DNA of 64,000 nt from Streptomyces sp. CB03234 (GTDB lineage: Bacteria > Actinomycetota > Actinomycetes > Streptomycetales > Streptomycetaceae), in contig NZ_LIYH01000001.1 of NCBI RefSeq assembly GCF_001905885.1, positions 870,169-934,168 on the forward strand. Direction: 5' to 3'. Each line of letters starts with the position of its first letter. The stretch's first letter is position 1. Under the pieces are notes generated by a model that saw nothing but the letters and a program-made list of their open reading frames with translations, had not been told where the DNA came from and did no database searches. Below, piece after piece: positions 46,381 to 56,135 of this stretch. Both the position numbers and the translations under genes were made by a program.

Positions 46381-48387
46381 TCATTTCCCCCACGGCGCCC
46401 AATTCAGCCGCCCGTCCAGGCCCATCGTCGCGAAGCCGTACGAAGTGGCCGCCGGGGCGCCGGCGAACAGCGACCGCCCGGTCACCCACGGCCCCCCGAC
46501 CGGAGCCGTCGCCACCGCGCCGGAACCCGCGCGCACCGCCAGCCGGCCGCCCGACGCGCCCACCGCGCCGTACCCCGCGACGCCGCCCGGCACGTCCCGC
46601 ACCGGCGAGGCGTGGCCGCTGCCGCCCGCGAAGCGGGACGTACGGACGTCACCGGAAGCCGGCTTGCGGAACCAGAGCCGTACGCCGTCGGCGCCGTCAG
46701 GCGTGGCGCTCAACGCCACCGTGGTCGCCGGCAGACCGGTCGCCACCGGACCGGTCACCGGCCCGCCCGGCGCGACCTGCGTCCACGCCACAACCGTCTT
46801 CGGCGTCCCCGCGAACACGTAGCCGCGCCCCGTCGCGTCCACCGCCGCCACCGGGTCGCCCCGCAGGTCCCGCCCACCGGCCGGCCGCCACGGCCCCCAC
46901 CCGCCGTCCGCCCGCTGGGCGCTCACGCTCATCGCGTGGCCGCCGTCGCGTACGTACACCGTCATCAGGCCCGCCCGGTCCACCAGCACCGCCGGCAGGC
47001 TGATGTCGGAGGTCCTCGTCTCGTCGTCCCACTCCGGCGTCCCCAGCGAACGCCACGCGCCGAACGCCCCGCCCGGCGCCGCCTGCACCGCCGTCACCAC
47101 CTCGCGGCGGTACTCCCCGTCCAGTTCGGTACGCGTACCGAACACCGCGATCCGGCCGTCCGGCAGCCGCACCGACGTCACCCCGGCGTCCAGGCCGTCG
47201 CCCCGCTGGAGCACCGGCCCGGTCCAGCCGCTCGTGCCGCCCTTGCGCCACACGGCCAGGCGGCCGTCCAGCACCGAGAACGCGTACAGCTCGCCCTTCC
47301 TCGCGCCCTGCTGGACCCACGCCGTCGAGCCCCCGCGGGCGTAGCGGATCGACTGCGCCCAGCCGTGCCCGGCGGGACGGGCGGCCACCTTGCGGTCGCC
47401 GCAGCCGGCCGGGTCCTCGCAGTAGTCGGTGTGGTCCCACCAGGCGTACGTCTTCAGCGTCCGCAGCTTCGCCTCGGTGCTCCCCGGGTCGAGGGAGTGC
47501 GGCAGGCCACCGGTCGGATACCCGAGATAGTTCTGTACGGCGAACGGCGGGTGACCGGGGGATTCCGCGTACCGCGCGAGCGCCGCCTGCGCGAACCGGG
47601 CGCCGTACATGTGGTCCTGGTGGTCGGAGAGCTTGCCCGTCTTGTCGTTGCGGCCCGGCGTCGGGTCCATGAGCCGGACGAAGGTCGGCTTGAACCGGTC
47701 GAGGACACCGGTGATCGTCTCGACGGTCTGGTCCTTGCTGTACGAGAAGTCCTCACGGACCGGGGACCCGGCCGCGAGCTGCGACTCAAGGCGCTCCACG
47801 CGGCCGTCCCACAGGCCGTGCAGGCTGTGCGGCCGGTCCTCCGAGATGCTGCCCGCCTCGCGCAGCTGGAGCCACACCAGGCTGATCTGCGGCTTCGCGC
47901 GGAGGGTGTCCAGCTCGGCCCGGCCGCCGCCGGCCGTCGCCATGGAGGTGCGGTCCCAGGGGCTGGTGCGGTTGCCGGTGGCCATCTCGGCGTACGCGGC
48001 ACGTATGCCGTTCTGCCGGGCCTCCGCGTACGCCGCCTTGTCGGCGGGCGGCTGCGGGTCCTGGCGGCGGGCGTTGCGGCCGTCGGACTCCCCGGCGGTG
48101 AGGTAGACGGAGGTGAGACTGCGGCCGGAGGCGATCGACTGGCTGGTGTCCGGGTTCATGAAGAACAGGTCGTCGTCCGGGTGCGCCATGATCTGCAGGA
48201 CCGCCTCGCCGCTGGTCCGGACCGGCTTCACCGCCTCCGCCTCCGGCACCCCCCGGCTCGGCACGTCCGACGCGTCCGACGACCCTGCGGTGAGCGCCAG
48301 CGTCCCGCCCGTGATGCCGACCAGCACGGCGATCGGCGCGGCTATGAACAGGCCACGGCGGAACGAGGACAGGGCGGGGCGAGGCAT
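46381..48387 (-). CDS. Secreted PIG-L deacetylase with propeller-like C-terminal region
   Basis: A 668-residue exported protein. A signal/anchor (RRGLFIAAPIAVLVGITGG, ~10-28) precedes a PIG-L/LmbE zinc deacetylase domain (~60-300) with MAHPDDDLFF and DHQDHMYGARFA. The C-terminal ~330 residues contain repeated aromatic strand units (LYAFSVLDGRLAVWRKGG, GWGPWRPAGG, WTQVAPGGPVTGPV), like glycan-binding beta-propellers. The likely substrate is an N-acetyl sugar conjugate outside the cell. Ribosome site GGAAG is moderate. Confidence 0.9.
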   Translation of the reverse strand: MPRPALSSFRRGLFIAAPIAVLVGITGGTLALTAGSSDASDVPSRGVPEAEAVKPVRTSGEAVLQIMAHPDDDLFFMNPDTSQSIASGRSLTSVYLTAGESDGRNARRQDPQPPADKAAYAEARQNGIRAAYAEMATGNRTSPWDRTSMATAGGGRAELDTLRAKPQISLVWLQLREAGSISEDRPHSLHGLWDGRVERLESQLAAGSPVREDFSYSKDQTVETITGVLDRFKPTFVRLMDPTPGRNDKTGKLSDHQDHMYGARFAQAALARYAESPGHPPFAVQNYLGYPTGGLPHSLDPGSTEAKLRTLKTYAWWDHTDYCEDPAGCGDRKVAARPAGHGWAQSIRYARGGSTAWVQQGARKGELYAFSVLDGRLAVWRKGGTSGWTGPVLQRGDGLDAGVTSVRLPDGRIAVFGTRTELDGEYRREVVTAVQAAPGGAFGAWRSLGTPEWDDETRTSDISLPAVLVDRAGLMTVYVRDGGHAMSVSAQRADGGWGPWRPAGGRDLRGDPVAAVDATGRGYVFAGTPKTVVAWTQVAPGGPVTGPVATGLPATTVALSATPDGADGVRLWFRKPASGDVRTSRFAGGSGHASPVRDVPGGVAGYGAVGASGGRLAVRAGSGAVATAPVGGPWVTGRSLFAGAPAATSYGFATMGLDGRLNWAPWGK

Positions 48388-48708
48388 GGGCGGCGGCTTC
48401 CGTTACGCGGGTGGAGTGGGCGAACCGGGAGGGAAGAGGGGCTTTGCCGCCATCCGGTTCACAGGCCGTGGTGTGCGGTGCCTCACGCTGCCCGCGCGGG
48501 CGGTGCTGGGCTCCCGCCGGTGGTGCGGTGCCGGGTGCCGGTGGCTGCCTCCCCGGGCCTGGGCCCCCCCACGGAGTGGACCCAACGGCGCCCGTACGCG
48601 CACGGGCGGCCCCGCGGGGCGCACACCGCCGGGACGGCGTCCGGCCCAGGACACGATCCCCGATAGGCTCGGGGCGTGGGAGCCGACCACGTCGGAGGGA
48701 GCGGGCGC
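48388..48708. other. Divergent intergenic region (PIG-L gene / glnE)
   Basis: TAGGCT at 48664-48669 is the likely -10 of glnE. A 7-bp hairpin (CGCCCGT / ACGGGCG) lies at 48589-48608. The rest is GC-rich with no gene recognised. Confidence 0.55.
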
Positions 48709-51693
48709 ATGAGCGGGCCGGGGCGCAGGAGCAGTACCTTCACCCGACTGCTGCGGCACGGCTTCACCGACCCGTCCGCCGCCGAGCGGCTCCTCGGCCT
48801 GCCCGTGCTGTCCGCCGTGCGCGGCGACCCGGTCCTCCTCGACGCGCTCGGCGCCACCGCCGATCCCGACCTCGCGCTGCGCGGGCTCGTCCGGCTCGCC
48901 GAGGCGCAGGGCGGGGACGGCCGGCATCTGCTCGGCACCGTCCTGAGCGCCAAGCCGCTGCGCGACCGGCTGCTCGGCGTGCTCGGCGCCTCCGAGGCGC
49001 TGGCCGACCACCTGGCCCGGCACCCGCGCGACTGGGAGGCGCTGGTCACGTACGAGTCGACCGACCTGCACCCGGGCGTCGCCGACTTCGAGCGCGGGCT
49101 GGCCGGGGCGACCGATCCCGTGTCGCTGCGCATCGCCTACCGCCGCTGCCTGCTGGCCATAGCGGCCCGTGACGTGTGCGGCACCACCGACATCGCCGAG
49201 ACGGCCGCCGAGCTGGCCGACCTCGCCACGGCCACCCTCCGCAAGGCCCTCGCCATAGCGAGCGCGGCCGCTCCGGAGGACGCCGCCATGTGCCGGCTCG
49301 CGGTCATCGCGATGGGCAAGTGCGGCGGCAACGAGCTGAACTACGTCTCCGACGTGGACGTCATCTTCGTGGGCGAGCCCGCCGACGGCGCCGACGAGGG
49401 CAAGGCGATGCAGGCGGCGACCCGGCTGGCCTCGCACCTGATGCGCATCTGCTCGGAGCAGACGGTGGAGGGGACGATCTGGCCCGTCGACGCCAACCTG
49501 CGCCCCGAGGGCAGGAACGGCCCGCTCGTGCGGACCCTGTCGAGTCACCTGGCCTACTACCAGCGCTGGGCCAAGACCTGGGAGTTCCAGGCGCTGCTCA
49601 AGGCGCGCGCGGTGGCCGGGGACCCGGAGCTGGGCGCCGCGTACATCGACGCCGTCTCACCGCTGGTGTGGCAGGCCGCCGAGCGGGAGAACTTCGTCGC
49701 CGACGTACAGAAGATGCGTCGCCGGGTGGTGGAGACCATTCCGGTCGCGCAGGTGGACCGTGAGCTGAAGCTGGGCCCGGGCGGGCTCAGGGACGTCGAG
49801 TTCGCGGTGCAGCTGCTGCAGTTGGTGCATGGCCGGAGTGACGCCACGCTGCACAGCGGGAGCACGCTGGAGGCGCTGAAGGCGCTGGCGGCGGGTGGTT
49901 ACGTGGGGCGGGTCGACGCGGCGCAGATGGACGAGGCGTACCGCTTCCTGCGGGCGATGGAGCACCGCATCCAGCTCTTCCGGCTGCGGCGGACCCATCT
50001 GGTGCCGGAGGCCGAGGAGGATCTGCGGCGGCTGGGGCGGTCCCTGGGGCTGCGTACCGATCCGGTCGCCGAGCTGAACCGGGAGTGGCGGCGGCACGCG
50101 GCGGTGGTGCGGCGGCTGCACGAGAAGCTGTTCTACCGGCCGCTGCTGGACGCGGTCGCCCAGCTCACGCCGGGGGAGACGCGGCTGAGCGCCAAGGCCG
50201 CCGGGCAGCGGCTGGAGGCGCTGGGGTACGCGGATCCGGCGGCCGCGCTGCGGCATCTGGAGGCCCTGTCGTCCGGGGTCACCCGCAAGGCGGCGATCCA
50301 GCGGACGCTGCTGCCGGTGCTGCTGGGCTGGTTCGCAGACTCGGCCGACCCGGACGCCGGGCTGCTGGGCTTCCGCAAGGTGTCGGACGCGCTGGGGAAG
50401 ACGCCCTGGTACCTGCGGCTGCTGCGGGACGAGGGCGCGGCGGCGGAGAACCTGGCACGGGTGCTGTCGGCGGGCAGGCTGGCGCCCGACCTGCTGTTGC
50501 GGGCTCCCGAGGCGGTGGCCATCCTCGGCGCCCCCGAGGGGCTCCAGCCGCGCGGCCGTGACCATCTGGAGCCGGAGATCCTCGCGGCGGTGGGCCGCGC
50601 GGAGGACGCCGAGCTGGCGGTCGCGGTGGCCCGTGGCGTACGGCGCCGGGAGCTGTTCCGTACCGCCGCCGCCGACATCATCGGCTCGTACGGCACCGAA
50701 GACAGCCCCGCCGAGGCCGACCCCGGCGCCCTCGTGAACCGCGTCGGCCAGGCGGTCACCGACCTGAACGCCGCGACCATCGCGGGCGCGCTGCGGGCCG
50801 CCGTGCGCGAGCAGTGGGGCGACACGCTGCCCACCCGGTTCGCCGTCATCGGCATGGGCCGCTTCGGCGGCCACGAGCTGGGTTACGGGTCGGACGCGGA
50901 CGTGCTGTTCGTGCACGAGCCGCGCGAGGGCGTCGACGAGCAGGAGGCGGCGCGGGCCGCCAACGCGGTGGTCGCCGAGATGCGGCGGCTGCTCCAGTTG
51001 CCGACGGCCGACCCGCCGCTGCTCATCGACGCGGACCTGCGCCCCGAGGGCAAGAGCGGGCCCCTGGTGCGCACCCTCAAGTCGTACGAGGCCTACTACC
51101 GCCGCTGGTCGCTCGGCTGGGAGAGCCAGGCGTTGCTGCGGGCCGAGCCGATGGCCGGCGACCCGGACCTCGGCCGCCGTTTCATCGAGCTGGTCGATCC
51201 GCTGCGCTACCCGGAGCGGGGCCTGGACGAGGCCGCCGTACGCGAGATCCGGCGCCTGAAGGCCCGCATGGAGACGGAGCGGCTGCCGCGCGGCGCCGAC
51301 CCGGCGCTGCACACCAAGCTGGGGCGCGGCGGCCTGTCCGACGTCGAGTGGACCGTGCAGCTGTTGCAGATGCGCCACGGCCACGCGGTGCCGGGCCTGC
51401 GTACCACCCGCACCCGCGGGGCGCTGGCCGCGGCCCGTGACGCGGGCCTGATCGCCGGGCAGGACGCCCAGGTCCTCGACGAGGCGTGGGTCCTGGCGAC
51501 CCGTGTGCGCAACGGCGTGATGCTGGTGCGCGGACGGGCCGGGGACACCTTCCCGTCCGACGCGCGGGAGCTCGCCGCGGTCGGCCGGTACCTCGGGTAC
51601 GGGCCGGGGCACGTCGGCGAGATGGTGGAGGACTACCGCCGTACGACGCGCAGGGCGCGGGCCGTGGTGGAGGAGCTGTTCTACGGCGCCTGA
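48709..51693 (+). CDS. glnE: Glutamine synthetase adenylyltransferase/deadenylylase
   Basis: A 994-residue bifunctional enzyme that adds or removes AMP on the GSI regulatory Tyr. It has two nucleotidyltransferase domains with matching motifs: MGKCGGNELNYVSDVDVIFV (~201-220) and MGRFGGHELGYGSDADVLFV (~714-733), each followed by its helical part (DLRPEGRNGPLVRTL and DLRPEGKSGPLVRTL). Length is full. The -10-like TAGGCT is 6 nt before GTG48676, in frame, so a leaderless start 33 nt upstream is possible; ATG48709 with GGAGG gives the family N-terminus. Classical GlnE substrates are GSI enzymes, not GlnA2. Confidence 0.95.
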   Translation: MSGPGRRSSTFTRLLRHGFTDPSAAERLLGLPVLSAVRGDPVLLDALGATADPDLALRGLVRLAEAQGGDGRHLLGTVLSAKPLRDRLLGVLGASEALADHLARHPRDWEALVTYESTDLHPGVADFERGLAGATDPVSLRIAYRRCLLAIAARDVCGTTDIAETAAELADLATATLRKALAIASAAAPEDAAMCRLAVIAMGKCGGNELNYVSDVDVIFVGEPADGADEGKAMQAATRLASHLMRICSEQTVEGTIWPVDANLRPEGRNGPLVRTLSSHLAYYQRWAKTWEFQALLKARAVAGDPELGAAYIDAVSPLVWQAAERENFVADVQKMRRRVVETIPVAQVDRELKLGPGGLRDVEFAVQLLQLVHGRSDATLHSGSTLEALKALAAGGYVGRVDAAQMDEAYRFLRAMEHRIQLFRLRRTHLVPEAEEDLRRLGRSLGLRTDPVAELNREWRRHAAVVRRLHEKLFYRPLLDAVAQLTPGETRLSAKAAGQRLEALGYADPAAALRHLEALSSGVTRKAAIQRTLLPVLLGWFADSADPDAGLLGFRKVSDALGKTPWYLRLLRDEGAAAENLARVLSAGRLAPDLLLRAPEAVAILGAPEGLQPRGRDHLEPEILAAVGRAEDAELAVAVARGVRRRELFRTAAADIIGSYGTEDSPAEADPGALVNRVGQAVTDLNAATIAGALRAAVREQWGDTLPTRFAVIGMGRFGGHELGYGSDADVLFVHEPREGVDEQEAARAANAVVAEMRRLLQLPTADPPLLIDADLRPEGKSGPLVRTLKSYEAYYRRWSLGWESQALLRAEPMAGDPDLGRRFIELVDPLRYPERGLDEAAVREIRRLKARMETERLPRGADPALHTKLGRGGLSDVEWTVQLLQMRHGHAVPGLRTTRTRGALAAARDAGLIAGQDAQVLDEAWVLATRVRNGVMLVRGRAGDTFPSDARELAAVGRYLGYGPGHVGEMVEDYRRTTRRARAVVEELFYGA

Positions 51694-52580
51694 GGGCCGG
51701 GGACGCGGTGCGCCAGGGCCGGGGTGACGGCCCGTGGCGCCACGTGGCGGGGCAGCCGGTGCGGCACGCTGCCGTACCAGGCGTACGCCAGGGTGTAGCC
51801 GAAGCCCAGGCAGATCAGGCCGCCCACCGCGTCCAGCCAGAAGTGGTTGGCGGTCGCGACGATGACGACGAGGGTCGCGGCCGGGTAGAGCAGGCCGAGG
51901 ATCCTGCCCCAGGGGGCCTTGGCCAGGGCGAAGATGGTCAGGCCGCACCACAGCGACCACCCGATGTGCATGGACGGCATCGCGGCGTACTGGTTGGACA
52001 TGTTCTTCAGGTCGCCCGACGCCATCGAGCCCCAGGTGTGGTGCACCAGCACGGTGTCGATGAACTTCTCGGAGGTCATCAGACGGGGCGGCGCCAGCGG
52101 GTACAGGTAGTAGCCGAGCAGGGCGATTCCGGTGGTGGAGAACAGCACCAGGCGGGTCGCGGCGTACCGCCCCGGATGCCACCGGTACAGCCACACCAGG
52201 ACACCGATGGTGACGATGAAGTGCAGCGTGGCGTAGTAGTAGTTCATGCCCACGATCAGCCACGTCACCGAGTCCACGGCGTGGTTGACCGTCTTCTCGA
52301 CGGCGATGCCGAGGGACTGCTCCGCCCGCCAGATCCAGTCGGCGTTGCGCAGCGCCTCGGCCTTCTGCTCCGGCACGGCGTTGCGGATCAGCGAGTACGT
52401 CCAGTAGCTGACGGCGATCAGCAGGATCTCGAACCAGATGCGGGGGCGGCGCGGGGCGCGCATCCGCTGCCACACGGTCCGGCTGTCCGCCTCGCGGGCC
52501 GGACCCTGTTCGATGGGTGAATCCACCGGTGGTGCCGGGGCCTCACGGCCTTCCAGTGTCCTCACAGTCGTGTCACCCAT
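51681..52580 (-). CDS. PAP2-family membrane phosphatase
   Basis: A 299-residue protein with six membrane segments and a cytoplasmic N-terminal tail. The phosphatase motifs are YPLAPPRL, YAAMPSMHIGWSLW and ATANHFWLDAVGG, resembling inositol-phosphoceramide-synthase-like PAP2 enzymes. It dephosphorylates or exchanges lipid phosphates. It overlaps the convergent glnE end by 13 bp. No lipid-synthesis genes are adjacent. Confidence 0.9.
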   Translation of the reverse strand: MGDTTVRTLEGREAPAPPVDSPIEQGPAREADSRTVWQRMRAPRRPRIWFEILLIAVSYWTYSLIRNAVPEQKAEALRNADWIWRAEQSLGIAVEKTVNHAVDSVTWLIVGMNYYYATLHFIVTIGVLVWLYRWHPGRYAATRLVLFSTTGIALLGYYLYPLAPPRLMTSEKFIDTVLVHHTWGSMASGDLKNMSNQYAAMPSMHIGWSLWCGLTIFALAKAPWGRILGLLYPAATLVVIVATANHFWLDAVGGLICLGFGYTLAYAWYGSVPHRLPRHVAPRAVTPALAHRVPGPQAP

Positions 52581-52616
52581 GGGCCAAGAGTCTGCCAGAT
52601 AGGTCTACTCGGTCGA

Positions 52617-53702
52617 TCATCCGTCAGTCTGGTCCTCATTGCCATCGCTACGCCTTTCGGAGGATGGCCTTTCGGAGGACCGCTGACCATGGGGGCCGGA
52701 GGCGGTTGAACCGCGAACGACCAGCTCGGGCATGAAGACGAACTCGCTGTGCGGGGCCGGGGTGCCGCCGATCTCCTCCAGCAGGGCCCGCACCGCCGCC
52801 TGCCCCATCGCCTGCACGGGCTGGCGGATGGTGGTCAGCGGGGGGTCCGTGAACGCTATGAGCGGCGAGTCGTCGAATCCGACGACGGAGACGTCCCCCG
52901 GGACGTGCAGCCCCTGCTGGCGCGCGGCGCGGATGGCACCCAGTGCCATCATGTCGCTGGCGCAGACGACGGCGGTGCAGCCCCGTTCGATCAGCGCGGT
53001 CGCGGCGGCCTGGCCGCCCTCCAGGGTGTAGAGCGAGTGCTGGATGAGCTCCTCGCACTGCGCCGGCGCCAGCCCGAGCCGCGCCTGCATGCCCAGCCGG
53101 AAGCCCTCGATCTTGCGCAGCACGGGCACGAACCGCTTCGGGCCGACCGCGAGGCCGATCCGGGTGTGCCCGAGCGCGGCGAGGTGGGTCACGGCGAGCT
53201 GCATCGCGGCCCGGTCGTCGGGGGAGACGAACGGCGCCTGCACCTTGGGGGAGAAGCCGTTGATGAGGACGTACGGGACGCCCTTGCCGCGCAGCTGGTC
53301 GTAGCGCGTCATGTCGGCGGTGGTGTCGGCGTGCAGTCCGGAGACGAAGATGATGCCGGATACGCCCCGCTCGACGAGCATTTCGGTGAGTTCGTCCTCG
53401 GTGGAGCCGCCGGGGGTCTGGGTGGCGAGGACGGGGGTGTAGCCCTGGCGGGTCAGGGCCTGGCCGATGACCTGGGCCAGGGCCGGGAAGATGGGGTTGT
53501 CCAGCTCGGGGGTTATCAGCCCGACCAGTCCGGCACTGCGCTGGCGCAGCCGTACGGGGCGTTCGTAGCCGAGCACGTCGAGCGCGGCCAGCACGGACTG
53601 ACGGGTGGCCGCGGCCACACCGGGCTTGCCGTTGAGCACGCGGCTGACTGTGGCTTCGCTGACCCCCGCCTGGGCTGCGATGTCGGCTAGCCGCGCGGTC
53701 AT
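52617..53702 (-). CDS. malR: LacI-family maltose repressor (paralogue 1)
   Basis: A 361-residue LacI/GalR repressor. The HTH (LADIAAQAGVSEATVSRVLN) and hinge are nearly identical to those of malR2 at 61067. The ligand domain includes SAGLVGLITPELDNPIFP and DVSVVGFDDSPLIAFTDPPL. ATG53702 is 8 nt after TACAGT, so it may have its own, nearly leaderless promoter although it follows the GH13 gene. The C-terminal tail has a 15-bp tandem DNA repeat coding SERPSSERRS. It presumably binds the CTTGCAG operators at malE and the amylase gene. Confidence 0.9.
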   Translation of the reverse strand: MTARLADIAAQAGVSEATVSRVLNGKPGVAAATRQSVLAALDVLGYERPVRLRQRSAGLVGLITPELDNPIFPALAQVIGQALTRQGYTPVLATQTPGGSTEDELTEMLVERGVSGIIFVSGLHADTTADMTRYDQLRGKGVPYVLINGFSPKVQAPFVSPDDRAAMQLAVTHLAALGHTRIGLAVGPKRFVPVLRKIEGFRLGMQARLGLAPAQCEELIQHSLYTLEGGQAAATALIERGCTAVVCASDMMALGAIRAARQQGLHVPGDVSVVGFDDSPLIAFTDPPLTTIRQPVQAMGQAAVRALLEEIGGTPAPHSEFVFMPELVVRGSTASGPHGQRSSERPSSERRSDGNEDQTDG

Positions 53703-53727
53703 GGGATGCGACTGTACCGGCCGCACG

Positions 53728-55785
53728 TCAGCTTGCCCACCAAACGCAGGACTCGGCGGCGAGGAGGACGGTGTGCCCGTCGTCGCCGTGTCCCGCCTCG
53801 GCCGCGAACTCCCTCGCGGGAGGCGGCACTTTGGCCCCGGGGGCGGCACCGTGTACGGCACGCCCGCCGCCGTCCGCGGTGCCGCGATGCCCGTCACCGC
53901 CGTGGTCGGTCCCCGCGGCGGCGGCCGGGTTGTCGGCGGCCCGGCCGGGCCTGCCGCCGTCGGGTGCGCCGCCGGGCTCCGGAACGGCCGCCTGACCGCC
54001 GGCGCCTGCCGTGGGGGCGTGGCCGTTTCCGTCGCCGGGCCGGCCGACGGCCGCCGGTCCGCCCGGTACCGGCTGTCCGTTCACGGCACCCGACGCGTCG
54101 GCCGCCGGCACGCCCGGCACGGGCTGGCCGTCCACCGGTCCTGTTCCGGGGGCGGGGGCGGGAGCCCGCCCTGTGGCCGGCGCGCTGGACAGGAGCACCC
54201 GGCTGCCCGGGGCGCGGAGGGCGACCGGGTGGTCCGTGAGGTTGACCGTGCAGATCAGGTCGCCCTGCCAGGGGCCGGGGCCGGGGCCCGTGCCCTTGGC
54301 GCGGCGGCGGAAGGCGAGGACGCCGTCGGGCGCGGGCAGCCACTCCACCGCGTCGCCCGCGCCCAGCGCCGGGTGGTCGCGGCGCATCGCGAGCGCGCTG
54401 CGGTACAGCTCCAGCGTCGAGTCCGGGTCACCGGTCTGGGCCTCGACCGACAGGCCGGCCCACGACGACGGCTGCGGGAGCCAGCTGCCGCCGGGGCCGA
54501 AGCCGTACGAAGGTCCCTCCACCGTCCACGGGATCGGCACCCGGCACCCGTCGCGCAGCCCGTCCTGGCCCTCGCCGCGCTGGAAGGCGGGGTCCTGGCG
54601 GGCCTCGTCGGGCAGCTCCGTGACCTCGGGCAGCCCCAGCTCCTCGCCCTGGTAGACGTACGCCGAGCCGGGCAGCGCCAGCATCAGCAGCGCGGCCGCC
54701 CGCGCCCGCCGCAGCCCGGCGGCGCCGTCCCCGTACCGGGTGGTGTGGCGGACCACGTCGTGGTTGGACAGCACCCACGTCGTCGGGGCGCCCACCGACG
54801 TGGTGGCCCGCAGTGAGTCGTCGATGACCCGCCGCAGCGCGGCCGCGTCCCACGGGCAGTTCAGGAACTGGAAGTTGAACGCCTGGTGCAGCTCGTCGGG
54901 GCGTACGTACAGCGCCAGCCGCTCCGCCGACGGCGCCCACGCCTCGGCGACGGCGATGCGCTCGCCCTCGTAGGTGTCGAGGAGCCGCCGCCACGCCCGG
55001 TGGATCTCGTGGACGCCGTCCTGGTCGAAGAACGGCAGCTGCTGGGCGCCGATCAGCCTGGCCTGCTCGCCGTGCCCGATGTCCGGCATCCCGGGCGCCT
55101 TGACCATGCCGTGCGCGACGTCGACGCGGAACCCGTCGACCCCGAGGTCCAGCCAGAACCGCAGCACGGACTCGAACTCGGCCGCGACCTCCTCGTTCTC
55201 CCAGTTCAGGTCCGGCTGCTCGGGGGCGAACAGGTGCAGGTACCAGTCGCCGTCGGGTGTCCGGGTCCAGGCCGGACCGCCGAAGACCGACTCCCAGTCG
55301 TTGGGCGGCAGCGCGCCGTCCGGCCCCTTGCCGGGGCGGAAGAGATAGCGGTCGCGGCAGGCCGGGTCGCCGGCGAGCGCCTGACGGAACCACGGGTGCC
55401 GGTCGGACGTGTGGTTCGGGACGATGTCGACGATCACCCGCAGCCCCAGCTCATGGGCCGTGCGCACCAGGTCGTCCGCGTCCGCGAGGTCCCCGAAGAC
55501 CGGGTCGACGGCGCGGTAGTCGGCCACGTCGTACCCGCCGTCGGCCTGCGGCGAGGCGTAGAAGGGGGTGAGCCACACCGCGTCCGCCCCGAGCCGCGCC
55601 AGGTGGGGGAGCCGCTCGCGGGCCCCGCGCAGGTCGCCGACGCCGTCGCCGTCGCTGTCGGCGAAGGACCGGACGTACACCTAGTAGATGACGGCCTCGC
55701 GCCACCACCCCGGGCGGTCGCTGGAAGAGCTTGCACGGCGCAGGTCCTCCGGCGCCTGGACGGGCGAGGTCAGCTCGTGGGCCAT
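53728..55785 (-). pseudogene. GH13 alpha-glucosidase paralogue with in-frame amber codon
   Basis: The frame from ATG55785 (RBS GAGAGGGA) reads WWREAVIY, then TAG at 55681-55683, then VYVRSFADSDGDG. The aglA paralogue reads IYQVYPRSF, so Gln (CAG) has become a stop at codon 35. The rest is open to 53728, with intact catalytic residues (DGFRVDVAH, VAEAWAP, VLSNHDVVRH). The C-terminal domain carries a ~120-residue Pro/Gly/Ala insert with repeats of GQPVPG. Translation could restart at GTG55680, but this would lack the first strand. It is probably a recently disabled gene; a base-call error is the alternative. Confidence 0.85.
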
Positions 55786-56135
55786 GTGCGGTGTCCCTCT
55801 CGGTGGGCCGGGATGGGGTCGTCGTTGCGTCTAACGAGGTGAGAGCGGTAATGAAACGCTCCTGCAAGGCCTTACGAAAAGGCTTGCAGGACTTTCCCGG
55901 CCCGCGCAACCCTGCCTCGCCGCGCCTGTCAAGCGATGCGTCGGCAACTGTAGGGACACGCGGATGTAACGATCAGCCCGCCTTGCAGAAAATTGCCGCA
56001 AGGTCTTTCGGCTCGTTTTCATCCCTGTTACGTTCCTGGCAACCCGGCGCGCCGCGAGGGAGCGGTCTGCAGGAGGCACGAGATCCGGTCATGTGATCCG
56101 CCTTCGTCTTCCCGGGATCAGTTGAAGGAGTTCAC
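55786..56135. promoter_or_regulatory. malE / glucosidase divergent control region
   Basis: This 350-bp gap holds MalR-type sites. CTGCAAG (55862-55868) and CTTGCAG (55883-55889) form a 28-nt inverted pair with inner CGAAAAGG. A further CTTGCAG (55982-55988) has GCAAG at 55998-56002. Heptamers of this type are known from Streptomyces malE and amylase promoters. Promoter -10 boxes were not resolved. Confidence 0.75.
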
